This document shows, one piece after another, positions 11,158-26,870 of a stretch of DNA of 64,000 nt. Source of the DNA: Chrysomallon squamiferum (Eukaryota; Mollusca; Gastropoda; Neomphalida; Peltospiridae). The position numbers were made by a program, and so were the translations under genes. The notes below the pieces were generated by a model that had not been told where the DNA came from, did not search any database, and was given only the letters and a program-made list of their open reading frames with translations. The first letter of the stretch is position 1. Each line of letters opens with the position of its first letter. The stretch covers positions 1,568,083 through 1,632,082 of the forward strand of contig CM022677.1 in the NCBI GenBank assembly GCA_012295275.1, written 5' to 3'.

Positions 11158-11973
11158 AGAGCAACTACAACAAAATCAACATCATCAACAACAACAATAA
11201 TAATAATAACAAATATTTTTTACAGTATACTGAATATAAGTGTGCATGTCTTGTTTCTCTGACGAGGCTTGCATGACCAGTTTCAATGTAATCTAACACT
11301 GACTGTTTGCTTGTTATGTAGGTCATATAAAAACAGCGTGTCACTGCTACACGAGACACACAAAGATATACTCGGGTGTTATTTACAGCGATTTGTCAAG
11401 TTAATTGTTAATACACAATCTGTCCATAAGTGTAGAAATAACCCGTGAAAATAAGAAATTATTTACATTTGTCAGCGTTGTGAGAAGATGAACAATTTCA
11501 ATAAAGACAATAAAGACAACCAACTGACAAACTCATAAATAGAAAAAAAATTAAATTATATGAGATAATATTATCACATCTTCTACTTACATACACCAGA
11601 TGGTGAGAAACATTTTATAGTCGGTTCTAGCACATATGTTTTCATCTTTAAAAAGCCTCATGCTATAATGCTGTTTGTTACATGTATATCCAATAATGTT
11701 TATTCTTTCTTCTTCTTCTTTTTTTATTTTATTTTTTATTTTGTTTTCCCTTGTAGATGAAAACAAATGCAATAACATTTTATATACTGGTTAGAATGGG
11801 TGATAGATCAAAACGAATGTTAGACAACAAGGAAGGAACGAATTAAGAAAGGAAGAAAGAAAGACTGAACGAAACACATGCAAAGAAATAAATAAGATAT
11901 GTAATAATAATAATAAAATTAAATTAAATAAGAACAATATAAAATACTTTGTAGTTTCAAAATAGATACCTAC

Positions 11974-12065
11974 CTGAAAAACGTCCTGATCGATAATTTC
12001 TTAGAAATGAATAATTCCAGTTGAACAACTCTGCTCTTGATCACTGAGATCAGGGATCTATAGAT
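11974..12065 (-). promoter_or_regulatory. Candidate 5' UTR exon a with strong donor
   Basis: Minus-strand module ending in CAG|GTAGGTAT at 11974/11973, a near-consensus 5' splice site. It contains TGATCAAGAGCAGAG and AAATTATCGATCAGGACG, which recur in diverged form at 10402 and 9962. It lies about 470 bp downstream, on the minus strand, of promoter-like module 2. Confidence 0.4.
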
Positions 12066-12072
12066 AAATCTA

Positions 12073-12115
<43 letters not shown>

Positions 12116-12530
12116 ATGAAAAGAATTAAAGTAATTTAAAGTAATCAGATCCACAAATATATAGCATAAGTAATAAATGAATCATTGAACTATATTTAGG
12201 TGATACTATTATTACTACTACTACTACTACTACTGCTGCTATTATTATTCCATTATAATGACGATAGCTTTATTATTATTCCATTATAATGACGATAGCT
12301 TTATTATTATTGTTATTAATTTTTTTTTTTTTATTATTAAATATTTTATCGATATTTCTTATAAATCTGTATGCTAGGTACGAAAAAAAAAGCCTTTAAC
12401 AAAATTCACACCAAAAATTTATAGCCATCACAAAATAAATAATAATTTCAATATGTCTGATTTGTTTTAAGCAAAGCAATAGTACAGCATATATTAAATG
12501 ACAATAAAATATATAAGACCTTCAGATTTC

Positions 12531-12610
12531 AAAATGGCCGACTACTTCTGTATAATGCGTCTTGTTTGTGAGTGGTTTTCCTAGAACTGACGCCTTTCTG
12601 TTTGACAAGA
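12531..12610 (-). promoter_or_regulatory. Promoter-like module 2
   Basis: AAAATGGCCGAC at 12531-12542, then CTACTTCTGTATAATGCG and a CTGACGCC in the position where module 1 has CTGACGTCA. Almost identical to module 3 (15124 onward). Looks like a duplicated core promoter, strand inferred from the BTB gene. Confidence 0.4.
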
Positions 12611-13131
12611 TCACTTAACACTTTTTGTGTTTTGCTCTTTACAAAGTCGCCTGTTGCTAACCACGTGACTGAAATTAGATATTGTACAAGTCACACCACG
12701 TATGTCGGTAGATACATGCAAATGTTTTATTATATACAATTTGTGTAAACCTGTTAAATAAAAAAAATTTAAAAAAAGAAGAAAAAGAAACAGAAAAAAG
12801 ATCTTTATTTTGTCATTACTTATTTTGTCTGTAAGATATTTATATTTATTTCTCACTCAGTATATTGATGAAAAGGTTATGTTAACAAGTGTCTGTTATG
12901 TAGGTCAGATAAAAATATTGTGTCGGGTGTATTGGCGACAAGAAACGATCGTGAAAAAAATGCAATGTAATGGTGAATCAGAGTACACGGGACACTCATT
13001 TATTTGTATGTGTTATGAGTCAGAGCGATCTAAACACAGGTGTGACAGATACAACCTTTATTATGTTTAGTATAACAAAAATAGCTTTGTTCAAATACTA
13101 ACACTTATACTCATCATTGTGGTAATATTGT

Positions 13132-13162
<31 letters not shown>

Positions 13163-13960
13163 TTTTATTTATTTATTTATTTGTTTGTTTCACTTTTTAA
13201 TTTATATTTTAATTTTTTATATATTTATTTTTTACTTTTTTTTATCTTTTCTTTTATTTATTTTATACCTCTCATACAGATTTTAAGAAATATAAAAAAT
13301 GATACAATAATAATATATAATACAACTAAAACAAGCTAATATAAAAAAATAAAAAAAAAAGTTTCCACAAAATTAATGTGTTAAACTACAGAAGTCATAA
13401 ATAAAAAAATATTTGATCACATAAATAAAAGTATATATTATTGTAAGAAACATAAGAAAACAAAATAGAAAAATAGATCAGAACGAGAACATGCGAATTA
13501 CATTTTTACTAAACATATTACAAAATTCACATTTAACTGAATCTTTTTATACGATATAATACCAAATGTTTGTTATTAAGACAAATAATAAATTCTTGTA
13601 CTGAAAGTTAGCTTCCCACCATTTGTCACAGAACTCTGTACCAAATTTATACTTTTTTTTTTCCTTTTTTATTTTTTTTTTTTATTAATAGCTAGCATCA
13701 AGACACTATAAAATATAAAATTGTGGTCTTAAGTTATATTTTCTTTTCTACAAAATTAAACATGAAATCCAGTTGTCGTTAGCAAAAAGAGCTTTTAAAA
13801 ATAAAATTCCTTTCTTTGCCACTGTCTTATAATAAGCTGATTTATTATCAGTTTTAATGCGAACATTATATTATAATCTATTGACGTAGTATTTTTATCT
13901 TCTCTCATGCTTTCACGTTTCTCTAGAAAGTATGACCAGATATGTAATACATTTTTCCAA

Positions 13961-14399
13961 AAGGAATTTGTGCGTTTCAACAATTTTGCTTCACTGTAGG
14001 CTGACCCTAAAACTAATATCAGTGAAGCTTTTCATAATAAACAGTTACTCGAAAGAGAGGCAATGTCTTGGCTAAAATTTATATCTTTAATCCACGATAT
14101 CTTTACCCATTAAAAAGTCACTTAAACAACCATTTTGATAATAATTGGGCAGCGGGTGTTTGTTTTTTTCTAGCTATTGTATCGTGGTTTTTTATTCCAA
14201 ATAAACTGAAATTATTAAAGAAATGGGTTTGTAATATTTTAAAGAAATAGTTTGTTGGATTTGGCAGTAAAGAAAAAAGTAAACAATTTTCGATAAAACT
14301 AAACTTTTGATTGCAGTAATTTTTCATACGTAAGTTATAAACGTAATAATAATAATAATAATAAATATAACAACAACATCAACAACATCATCAACAACA
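13961..14399. other. Unique AT-rich spacer between the tandem copies
   Basis: No gene recognised. A minus-strand frame at 14118-14327 is rich in Phe, Asn and Lys and shows no domain; I treat it as chance in AT-rich DNA. Confidence 0.4.
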
Positions 14400-14797
14400 A
14401 CAATAATAATAACAAATATTTTTTACAGTATACTGAATATGAGTGTACATGTCTTATTTCTCTGACGAGGCTTGCATGACCAGTTTCAATGTAATCTAAC
14501 ACTGACTGTTTGCTTGTTATGTAGGTCATATAAAAACAGCGTGTCACTGCTACACGAGACACACAAAGATATACTCGGGTGTTATTTACAGCGATCTGAC
14601 AAGTTAATTGTTACTACACTGTCTGTCCATAAGTGTAGAAAGACAATAAAGACAACCGCCAAACAAACTCGTAAATAATAATAATAACAAAAAATATATG
14701 AGATAATATGATCAAATCCTCTAGTGGCACTTTCCATAGACAACCAACAATAGTAGTAGTACTACAACAACAACAACAACTACTACTACTACTACTA

Positions 14798-14829
<32 letters not shown>

Positions 14830-15809
14830 ATAATAATAATAATAATAATAAAAACTAATACAAATTATATGAGATAATATTATCACATCCTCTAATTACA
14901 CCTTCCATATACCAGATGGCAAGAATCATTTAGGAGTTTGTTATATGGCGATAATGTTTCTTCTTTTTTCTTTTTGGATGTTTTCCATTGTAGATGAAAA
15001 CAAATACAATAACGTTTTATACCCTGGCTGGAACGGGTGACAGACCAACCAACGTTAGGTAACAAGGAAGGAACGAATGAAGAAAAGAAGAAACAATGAA
15101 AGGAACACACACCTTCAAATTTCAAAATGGCCGACTACTTCTGTATAATGCGTGTTGTTTGTGCGTGGTTTTCTAGAGAGCTGACGCCTTTCTGTTTGAC
15201 AAGATCACTTAACACTTTTTTGTGTTTTGCTCTTTTACAAAGTCGCCTGTTGCTAATCACGTGACTGAAATTAGATATTGTACAAGTCACACCACGTATG
15301 TCGGTAGATACATGCAGATGTTTTATTATAATTTGTGTAAACCTGTTAAATAAATTTAAAAAAAAAGAAGAAGAAAAACAAACAGAAAAAAAGATATTTA
15401 TTTTGTCATTACTTATTTTGTCTGTAAAATATTTATATTATTTCTAACTCAGTATATCGATGAAAAAAGTTATGTTAACAAGTGTCTGTTATCTAGGTCA
15501 GATAAGAATAGCGTGTCAGTTGTGTTGGCGACAAGAAACGTTTTACTACGATCGTGAAATATGCAATGTAATGGTGAATCAGAGTACACGGGACACTCAT
15601 TTATTTGTAAGTGTTATGAGTCAGAGCGATCTAAACACAGGGGTGACAAATACAACCTTTATTATGTTTAGTATCATTGTGGTAATATTGTTTGTTTGTT
15701 TGTTTATTTATTTATTTATTTATTTTACTTTCTTCTTATCTTTTCTTTTATTTGACTACAAATGATACATACCTCTCATACAGATTTATAAGAAATATCG
15801 ATAAAATAT

Positions 15810-15857
<48 letters not shown>

Positions 15858-15946
15858 TATAATACAACTAAAACAAGCTAATATAAAAGTAAAAGTAAAT
15901 TAATGTGTTAAAATACAGAAGTCACCACAACATTAGTAAAAACCAC

Positions 15947-15978
<32 letters not shown>

Positions 15979-16515
15979 GAAGAAGAAGAAGAAGAAGAAG
16001 AAGAAGAAGAAGAATTAACATGTTTTAGACATAAAAAAATATTTGATCACATAAATAAAAGTATATATTATTGTAAGAAACATACAAAAACAAAATAGAA
16101 AAATAGATCAGAGCGAGAACATGCGTATTACATTTTCACTAAACATATTACAAAATTCACATTTAACTGAATCTTTTTATACGATATAATACCAAATGTT
16201 TGTTATTAAGACAAATAATAAATTCTTGTACTGAAAGTTAGCTTCCCACCATTTGTCACAGAACTCTGTACCAAATTTATACTTTTCTCTTTTCCTTTTT
16301 TATTTTTATTTTTTATTAATAGCTAGCATCAAGACACTATAAAATATAAAATTGTGGTCTTAAGTTATATTTTCTTTTCTGCAAAATTAAACATGAAATC
16401 CAGTTGTCGTTAGCAAAAAGAGCTTTTAAAAATAAAATTCCTTTCTTTGCCACATATGCTTTCACGTTTCTCTAGAAAGTATGACCAGATATGTAATACA
16501 TTTTTCCAAAATGGA
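14400..16515. repeat. About 3-kb tandem duplication, second copy
   Basis: Second copy of 11190-13960. It carries its own microsatellites, e.g. (CTA)n at 14780-14830, (AAT)n at 15808-15855 and (AAG)n at 15976-16014. The copies match closely in the unique parts and differ mainly by simple-repeat insertions. Confidence 0.88.
15124..15205 (-). promoter_or_regulatory. Promoter-like module 3
   Basis: Third copy, with AAAATGGCCGAC at 15124-15135 and the same downstream CTACTTCTGTATAATGCG and GCTGACGCC. It belongs to the second copy of the roughly 3-kb tandem duplication. The exon-like partner seen downstream of module 2 is deleted here. Confidence 0.35.
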
Positions 16516-16589
16516 AAACTATTTCACGTTGGCAGCTGCACAAGCTGGAGTTGCTGTGTGATGCTATATTGTATTATCAGATGGAAAAT

Positions 16590-16637
16590 GTATCTATCTA
16601 TCTATCTGTCTATCTATCTATCTCTCTATCTATCTAT

Positions 16638-16672
<35 letters not shown>

Positions 16673-16676
16673 TTAG
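16590..16676. repeat. (TCTA)n then (TTTA)n tetranucleotide tracts
   Basis: TCTA units mixed with TCTG/TCTC (16590-16635) followed by pure TTTA (16636-16675). Confidence 0.92.
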
Positions 16677-16689
16677 TACTGTAATACCC

Positions 16690-18940
<2,251 letters not shown>

Positions 18941-19321
18941 TGGACATAGCAACTGGTTCGTAGAACAGAGAAAGATAATCTATTTACCCGCCAACATTAT
19001 ATCTTGTTTAAACTTGAATAGTGAACTGGCGGTATGAGGTCCTTTCGTAAGATATACAAATAAACTGTACGAATAAATAAATAAAAAACAAAAAACAAAA
19101 AAAAGGATTTATTTCATTCTATTTAAAATAAATAAATAAACGATTAAAGTCATGATATAACATTATATATTCATAAGAAAGAATGCAAATGCCATCATTC
19201 ATCATTTAAGGACCGATTTCAGTTACTATGACTACGTCATTAAGCACCTTTGTACATTTATATCGTTGTATTATATTTTTAAATGTTTGTACAATAGAAA
19301 ATAGGAAACAGCCTAGAGGAA

Positions 19322-19325
<4 letters not shown>

Positions 19326-19408
<83 letters not shown>
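19326..19408. repeat. (CT)n microsatellite
   Basis: Pure (CT)n of about 83 bases. A (CT)n tract also sits at the matching place in the right copy (25661-25758). Confidence 0.95.
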
Positions 19409-19411
<3 letters not shown>

Positions 19412-20158
19412 TAACTATTTCATTAATATTATTATTAACGTTATAATGTTTTCTGAGTTGCTGTTGTATATCTGTCGGATTGTTTGTGTTTCAATTTTAT
19501 TTCTCATCATTAATTTACCATTAATCGAACATACTGGTTGCTGTTTAATGTGCCAGATCCTCTCAGTCAAACAATTTAGTTTTTTTGTTGCATTTGTTCA
19601 AGTGAGCCGAGAACTTGTCTGATCTTTCTTGTTCTTGTGATTACTTCAAATTTTTAAAATTTCTTTGAACTCCTCAATTTTAAACTGACATTGCTGATAA
19701 ATGTGAATAGATATATGTTTGATTTATTTATTTATTAATTTATTTATTTATGTGTTTGTTTTTTTTTTTTTTTTTTCTCTCTTTTTTTTAAACAGTTTAT
19801 TAAATTAAAAAATCATCAGCAATTAACCACATTTATTACCTGGAATATTCTATAATCCACCAATATTTTGTATTGTGTCGAATATGAGACAAATTTGAAA
19901 TACAGTCTGTCTGTCTGTGTGAACATTTTCACTAGTTTTCTCTACTTTTCAGCCAGAGATCAAAGATCAGCTTAAATGTGAACAGAACTTTTACTATACC
20001 ATGTTTTATGACGTGTGAAATTATCATTTATTACCTTTATTTTCTAAAAGAAGAAGTGCTATAGAATCGAGATCAGATCACTTTAACTTTTTCCCATGAC
20101 ACCTAGCGGTGACCTATTTGAGTTCATTTTAATTTTACAACTCTTAAACGTCATTATC

Positions 20159-20206
20159 ATGATGATGATGATGATGATGATGATGATAATAATAATAATA
20201 ATAATA

Positions 20207-20245
<39 letters not shown>
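20159..20245. repeat. (GAT)n(AAT)n(ATT)n trinucleotide tract
   Basis: Compound trinucleotide repeat. The right duplication copy has the corresponding ATT/ATC tract at 26347-26445. Poly-Met/poly-Ile frames read here are artefacts. Confidence 0.95.
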
Positions 20246-20609
20246 TTAAATTGCCTCAGTCCAACAGACACATTGAAATAATCGTCTCTGTTAAACACAA
20301 CTGTTCTTGTATAAACGCCACAATTGTTATGAATACGATATTTTTAGACTTATGTAATTCAGGTTTTATCTCTCTCTGAATTGAAGCGACAGATTCTATT
20401 CTGAACATGAATCATTTATTTACATAACACTGCATTTCCTTCAGTCACTTTCACACACGTGAATATAGTGATCATTGTACTCTGTTTTTGATATAAAATG
20501 AAATGTCACTCTCTCACGACACTGTGTGTAATAAAGTTTAATGTTCGACATGAATCGCTGTCATCTTATAAACTATTTCTTAACACATTTCTTACGACGC
20601 TTATTAAAG

Positions 20610-21955
20610 GTTAAACTCGTAGCTTTTTTATTTTATTTATTTATTTCTATGTTTTCATTTACTTATTAACTACATCAAATCAATAAATACGAACTTTATT
20701 TGTGTAGTGATGTGTAACATTTCTGTTCTTTGCACGTATCAGTGAGACAGAATCTATCTATCTGTCTATCTGTTTATCTATCTATATCATCAAAGTTGCT
20801 GTTACTGTTTTTATTGCGTTAAAACTCAAGTGTGTATGTGTGTGTGTGTGTGTGTGAGTGTGAGTGTGTGAAAGTGATTTGCATTGTAAACTATTTTAAA
20901 AAGATGACGTTACAGTATTGATTTTAGCACCTACAAACACCATGTCTCTTTGCTTATAGGTTACGAAGTGTTAGAAAACTTAAATCCAACATGTAAAATA
21001 AATAAATAAATAAGTAAAACAAGAAAGAAACAAAGAAACAAATAAAGAACCAAAAATAATACAAAATGGCATAAAAATATATGGTTTTGTTCCTAATCCT
21101 AAAAACACTGAAGCCTCAGTACTGGCCCTGTTCCCCTCCTCTGTGATTATTGTGAATCAGTCCCTTGATCCAACTAACTCGAGCAGACAAAAGAAAATAC
21201 CGAATATAATTTGTAGTACCTGATTTCAAACACATGTCTTGAGAACAACGGCGAAGTATCCAATATAGTATCTAGTTACGTTTTTGAGATATCAGTTATA
21301 ATGTTTTGTTGCTTGGATGTATTAACGAGAGAAGGGGTCAAAGATCATCCTTCATATCTGTGAATAGAACATTTTATGCAATGCATCATTCAGTAGTAGT
21401 ATTAATAATAATAACAATACTAACAGTAATTATAATATTTATAATAATAATAACAATAACTACAGCAACACCAACGAAAATAGGATTAATGATAAAAACA
21501 ACACAACAGAAAAAGAACAAAAGTAATAATGACTGGTTGAGACAAAATTTGTAAAAAAAAAAAAAAAAAAAAAAGAATGGAAGTAGAAAATAATATCACA
21601 TAAATTCAAAATGCGTTGCTAATCTAATTCAGTAAATGTTATTATTCTCAGTCGACAGATTACTTTAATTCCCAGTCTAACACTGAATTATTACATACCA
21701 AGTATTGTTAGAAATACAGCTACTTTCTAATCAGTTTGTCTACCACGTTTTGAGAAGAAAAGATTAAATATTATGTCAGTACCATTAATAACTTGAAAAA
21801 CATACACAATTGTGTTCTAAGAATTTTAACAACACGTTATTATGTATCTTACTAGTTTTGTTTTATTTCCACATTTTAAATTTTTTTTCTTTCTTTTTCA
21901 CAAAGATGTTACGTTTTTAATTTGGCATACATAATTAATTAATTTTATAAACTGA
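20610..21955. other. Gene-free AT-rich stretch
   Basis: No supported gene. Short TATC and (GT)n runs (20750-20870), a TAAA run (21000), and a poly-A run at 21554-21574. A Met frame at 21306-21554 is AAT/AAC-repeat derived from its middle on and shows no domain. Confidence 0.5.
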
Positions 21956-22311
21956 CTGTCACAGTCTCTAACAATACATTAATAAGACACAACAACTGGT
22001 TTGTAGATGGACAGTGTAAAATAATACATTTCAGCACGTGAAATATAAATCTTGCTTAAATTTGAAAACTTAACTGGCGAGTATCGTGTCTTGTAAATTG
22101 TACGAATGAAAAACGATACGCATAATAATAATAATAATAATACAAACACTTTTTGTTTGTGAATATTAAAACCTGTGCAGTGAATCATATCTCTACAGAT
22201 AGTGAAAGCACAACTAAAAAATCAACTGTTTTATCAAAGTGGTTTCTTCTTGTCTTGTTTGTTTTTATTTTTTTTTTTGGACTGCAATTCAATACACAAT
22301 AAAATAATATT

Positions 22312-22352
<41 letters not shown>

Positions 22353-22523
22353 ATTATTATTAACACAGAAACAGTTAGTACCCTCATGTAAAAAAAAAAA
22401 TATATATATATAACATACAGTCTTTGAGTACAGCCTGTTTTCTTTATATCTGCTCTCTCATTTTCGTGTTTGAGAGATGAACCAAGAAATAGTTAATACT
22501 CTCTTGTGTAAGAAAGTTGAAAA

Positions 22524-22527
<4 letters not shown>

Positions 22528-22585
<58 letters not shown>
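22528..22585. repeat. (GT)n microsatellite
   Basis: Pure (GT)n of about 56 bases, just upstream of a small CpG-containing patch (22610-22750) that leads into the 50-bp minisatellite. Confidence 0.95.
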
Positions 22586-22586
<1 letters not shown>

Positions 22587-22760
22587 ATATTTATATTTAT
22601 ATATGCAGGGTTCCTCGATCTACGTCGTCCTCCACGTGCGCCGTTTTGACTTTATGGCGGCAATCATAATAAAAAATACAGAAAATAAATTTCCACTTGT
22701 AGCAGCGCCACGTAAACTAAAAACGTCAACGAAGCAGCGCAAGTTAAAGGTCAGTTGTTT

Positions 22761-23613
22761 TTGTGAGCGGCGGAAGAATACTGATTACATGACGTTTGTT
22801 TGTGAGAGATGTGTGAGTGGCGGAAGAATACTGATTACATGACGTTTGTTTGTGAGAGATGTGTGAGCGGCGGAAGAATACTGATTACATGACGTTTGTT
22901 TGTGAGAGATGTGTGAGCGGCGGAAGAATACTGATTACATGACGTTTGTTTGTGAGAGATGTGTGAGTGGCGGAAGAATACTGATTACATGACGTTTGTT
23001 TGTGAGAGATGTGTGAGCGGCGGAAGAATACTGATTACATGACGTTTGTTTGTGAGAGATGTGTGAGTGGCGGAAGAATACTGATTACATGACGTTTGTT
23101 TGTGAGAGATGTGTGAGTGGCGGAAGAATACTGATTACATGACGTTTGTTTGTGAGAGATGTGTGAGTGGCGGAAGAATACTGCGTTACATGACGTTTGT
23201 TTGTGAGAGATGTGTGAGTGGCGGAAGAATACTGATTACATGACGTTTGTTTGTGAGAGATGTGTGAGTGGCGGAAGAATACTGATTACATGACGTTTGT
23301 TTGTGAGAGATGTGTGAGTGGCGGAAGAATACTGATTACATGACGTTTGTTTGTGAGAGATGTGTGAGTGGCGGAAGAATACTGATTACATGACGTTTGT
23401 TTGTGAGAGATGTGTGAGTGGCGGAAGAATACTGATTACATGACGTTTGTTTGTGAGAGATGTGTGAGTGGCGGAAGAATACTGATTACATGACGTTTGT
23501 TTGTGAGAGATGTGTGAGTGGCGGAAGAATACTGCGTTACATGACGTTTGTTTGTGAGAGATGTGTGAGTGGCGGAAGAATACTGCGTTACATGACGTTT
23601 GTTTGTGAGAGAT
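22761..23613 (+). repeat. 50-bp minisatellite, about 17 units
   Basis: Nearly identical 50-base units containing GCGGAAGAATACTGATTACA then TGACGTTTGTTTGTGAGAGA. Three units read CTGCGTTACATG instead of CTGATTACATG and are 51 bases; two of them are adjacent at the 3' end. Each unit carries a TGACG half-site of CREB/ATF type. Because 50 is not divisible by three, the units cycle through frames, so coding is unlikely except in the terminal 51-base units. Homogeneity shows recent expansion. Confidence 0.95.
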
Positions 23614-23728
23614 GGCGTCGCTTAGACCCAGCATATCCCCAACACGTTCTTTGTGTACCGCGTGCTTTGTTTACATCAGCTCTCTCACTTTTGTGTTTGC
23701 TTTTTTCTTTGGGACTTTTTATTCTTCA

Positions 23729-23835
23729 GTGTGTCTTCAAAACGAAAGGCAGACTGTTCCCATGGCAGAGCGTCGAAGAAAAGGAAAGTGAATACACTAG
23801 AAGTGAATCTACACGTTATTAAAAAGTTTCATTTG
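23729..23835 (+). pseudogene. Fragment resembling a Tigger/Jerky-type transposase N terminus
   Basis: After a strong acceptor-like run (TTTTTATTCTTCAG, 23716-23729) the plus strand encodes VSSKRKADCSHG, then ASKKRKVNTLEVNLHVIKKF. Proteins of the pogo/Tigger and Jerky group commonly start with a basic Lys/Arg-rich stretch followed by a 'KKRK..TLE.KL.IIK' helix that begins the CENP-B type DNA-binding domain. Similarity ends after IKKF and the rest is hydrophobic, unrelated sequence. It is at best a small truncated remnant; chance resemblance is possible. Confidence 0.4.
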
Positions 23836-24015
23836 TCATCTTTCTGTACTATTATTACGTTCTCCCTTTCATTTTGTTATGGTTTAGTTCTGTTTCTGAT
23901 ATATTCGTATGATTTTAGGGTGGTTTAGGTTGTGTAAGTGACTTAGGCTGTGGTGAGTCTGACTTGCATGGAAAATCGCCTTACGTCCGTCCGTACCAAT
24001 GATTCTCCGACATAT

Positions 24016-25409
<1,394 letters not shown>

Positions 25410-25656
25410 ATGTCGACTAACAATGAACCGCCTTTCTTTCAGATATATGAAAAGGTAAAGTTAGGTTTAATAAAAGTCGTTATAAAAGATTGATATTCAT
25501 GCATTGATCGTGTTCTATCACGTTCTGAACGTCGATAATTTTCTTTTTCACAGCGTCATTGAAATAAACCTTACATTTCTATCGCATTCAAATGAATGAT
25601 CTATTCTCACTGAAAACATTAAGAAATTACAGTCAAGGGAGGGTCCATTATTTTTA

Positions 25657-25763
<107 letters not shown>

Positions 25764-26359
25764 TTATATTAGTAAAGCTAGAAATAAACTTCATAACATG
25801 CTTCGTTTTGAATATATATATATATATATTAATAACGTGTTGTCAGACGTTTAGAATGTAGGGTAAGGGTCGCTGTTTAATGTATCAGATCCTCACAGTC
25901 AAACAATCTGTTTTTTGTTCTGTTTGTTCAAGTGAGCGGAGAGCTTGTCTGAACATATTTAGTATTGTATTGAATATCAGAGACAGCTTTGAATTGCAGT
26001 CTGTTTCTCTGTGTGAAACTCTTTACACGTATTCTCTGCTTTTCAACATGAGATCTAAGATCAGCTAAATGTCAACAGAACTTTTGTAACATCATGTTTT
26101 GTGACAGTGAAAGTATCATTTATTACTTTTATTTTCTCAAAGAAAAAGTGCTTCAGATTCGAGATCAGAACGACATTTGACTTCTTCACACGATTAACTG
26201 TTCCTTCCCATGACACCTGGTGGAAACCTACCTGAGTTCAATTTATGTTAATGTATGCTAATTTATTCCTGCCTTAGCAAAATGGTAACACCATGACATA
26301 CAAAAGCCTTCTGAGACCTTATATTAATTTTACAATTTTGAAACATTATTATTATTATT

Positions 26360-26428
<69 letters not shown>

Positions 26429-26870
26429 GTTGTTGTTATTATTTTAAATTATCTTGTGTGCTATTATATAAGCAGTCGGACACCCACTGAAATACTCGTC
26501 TCTGTTAAACACAACTGTTCTTGTATAAACGCTACAACTGTTAAAAATACGACTTTCCACTGACCTGTGGTTCAGTCAGGTAGAATGAACAGACAAACTG
26601 AGCAGTGTAAAAATACAAGTTTTAACTCTCTCTGAATACGCGCCACAGCTTCTATTCTTAACATGAATCATTTATTTACATAACACTGCGTTTTCTTCAC
26701 TCACTACACATAAAATGAAGGTAGTCGTCGTTGTATTCTTTTTTGATATAAAATAAAAGGTTTCTCTCCCACGACACGTTGTGTCTGCGTGTGCAATAAA
26801 TTCTAATATTCGACATGAATCGCTTTGATATTGTAAAACATTTCTTAACACTTGTATTATGACAAACAAA

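Larger units (their letters stand above)
11190..13960. repeat. About 3-kb tandem duplication, first copy
   Basis: Shares with 14400-16515, in the same order: a block with GTGTCACTGCTACACGAGAC (11337 on), a block ending GGAAGGAACGAAT (11830s), promoter-like module 2, a block with GTCTGTTATGTAGGTCAGAT (12888 on), and a long AT-rich block (13270-13960). None of these encodes a recognisable protein. This copy has about 640 bases (11880-12520) that the second lacks. Confidence 0.88.

Noticed and set aside
14068-14250. 60-codon plus-strand frame (MAKIYIFNPRYLYPLK...) as a small protein gene
   Set aside because: Typical of AT-rich chance frames; antisense is equally open, and no splice or promoter context.
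22761-23613. CRISPR-like appearance of regular 50-bp repeats
   Set aside because: Units are contiguous with no variable spacers, in a clearly eukaryotic setting; it is a minisatellite.
23460-23620. Cys-containing repeat (FVCERCVSGG) as a possible zinc-binding peptide
   Set aside because: Only the last 51-bp units keep frame; the other 50-bp units do not, so there is no sustained coding.
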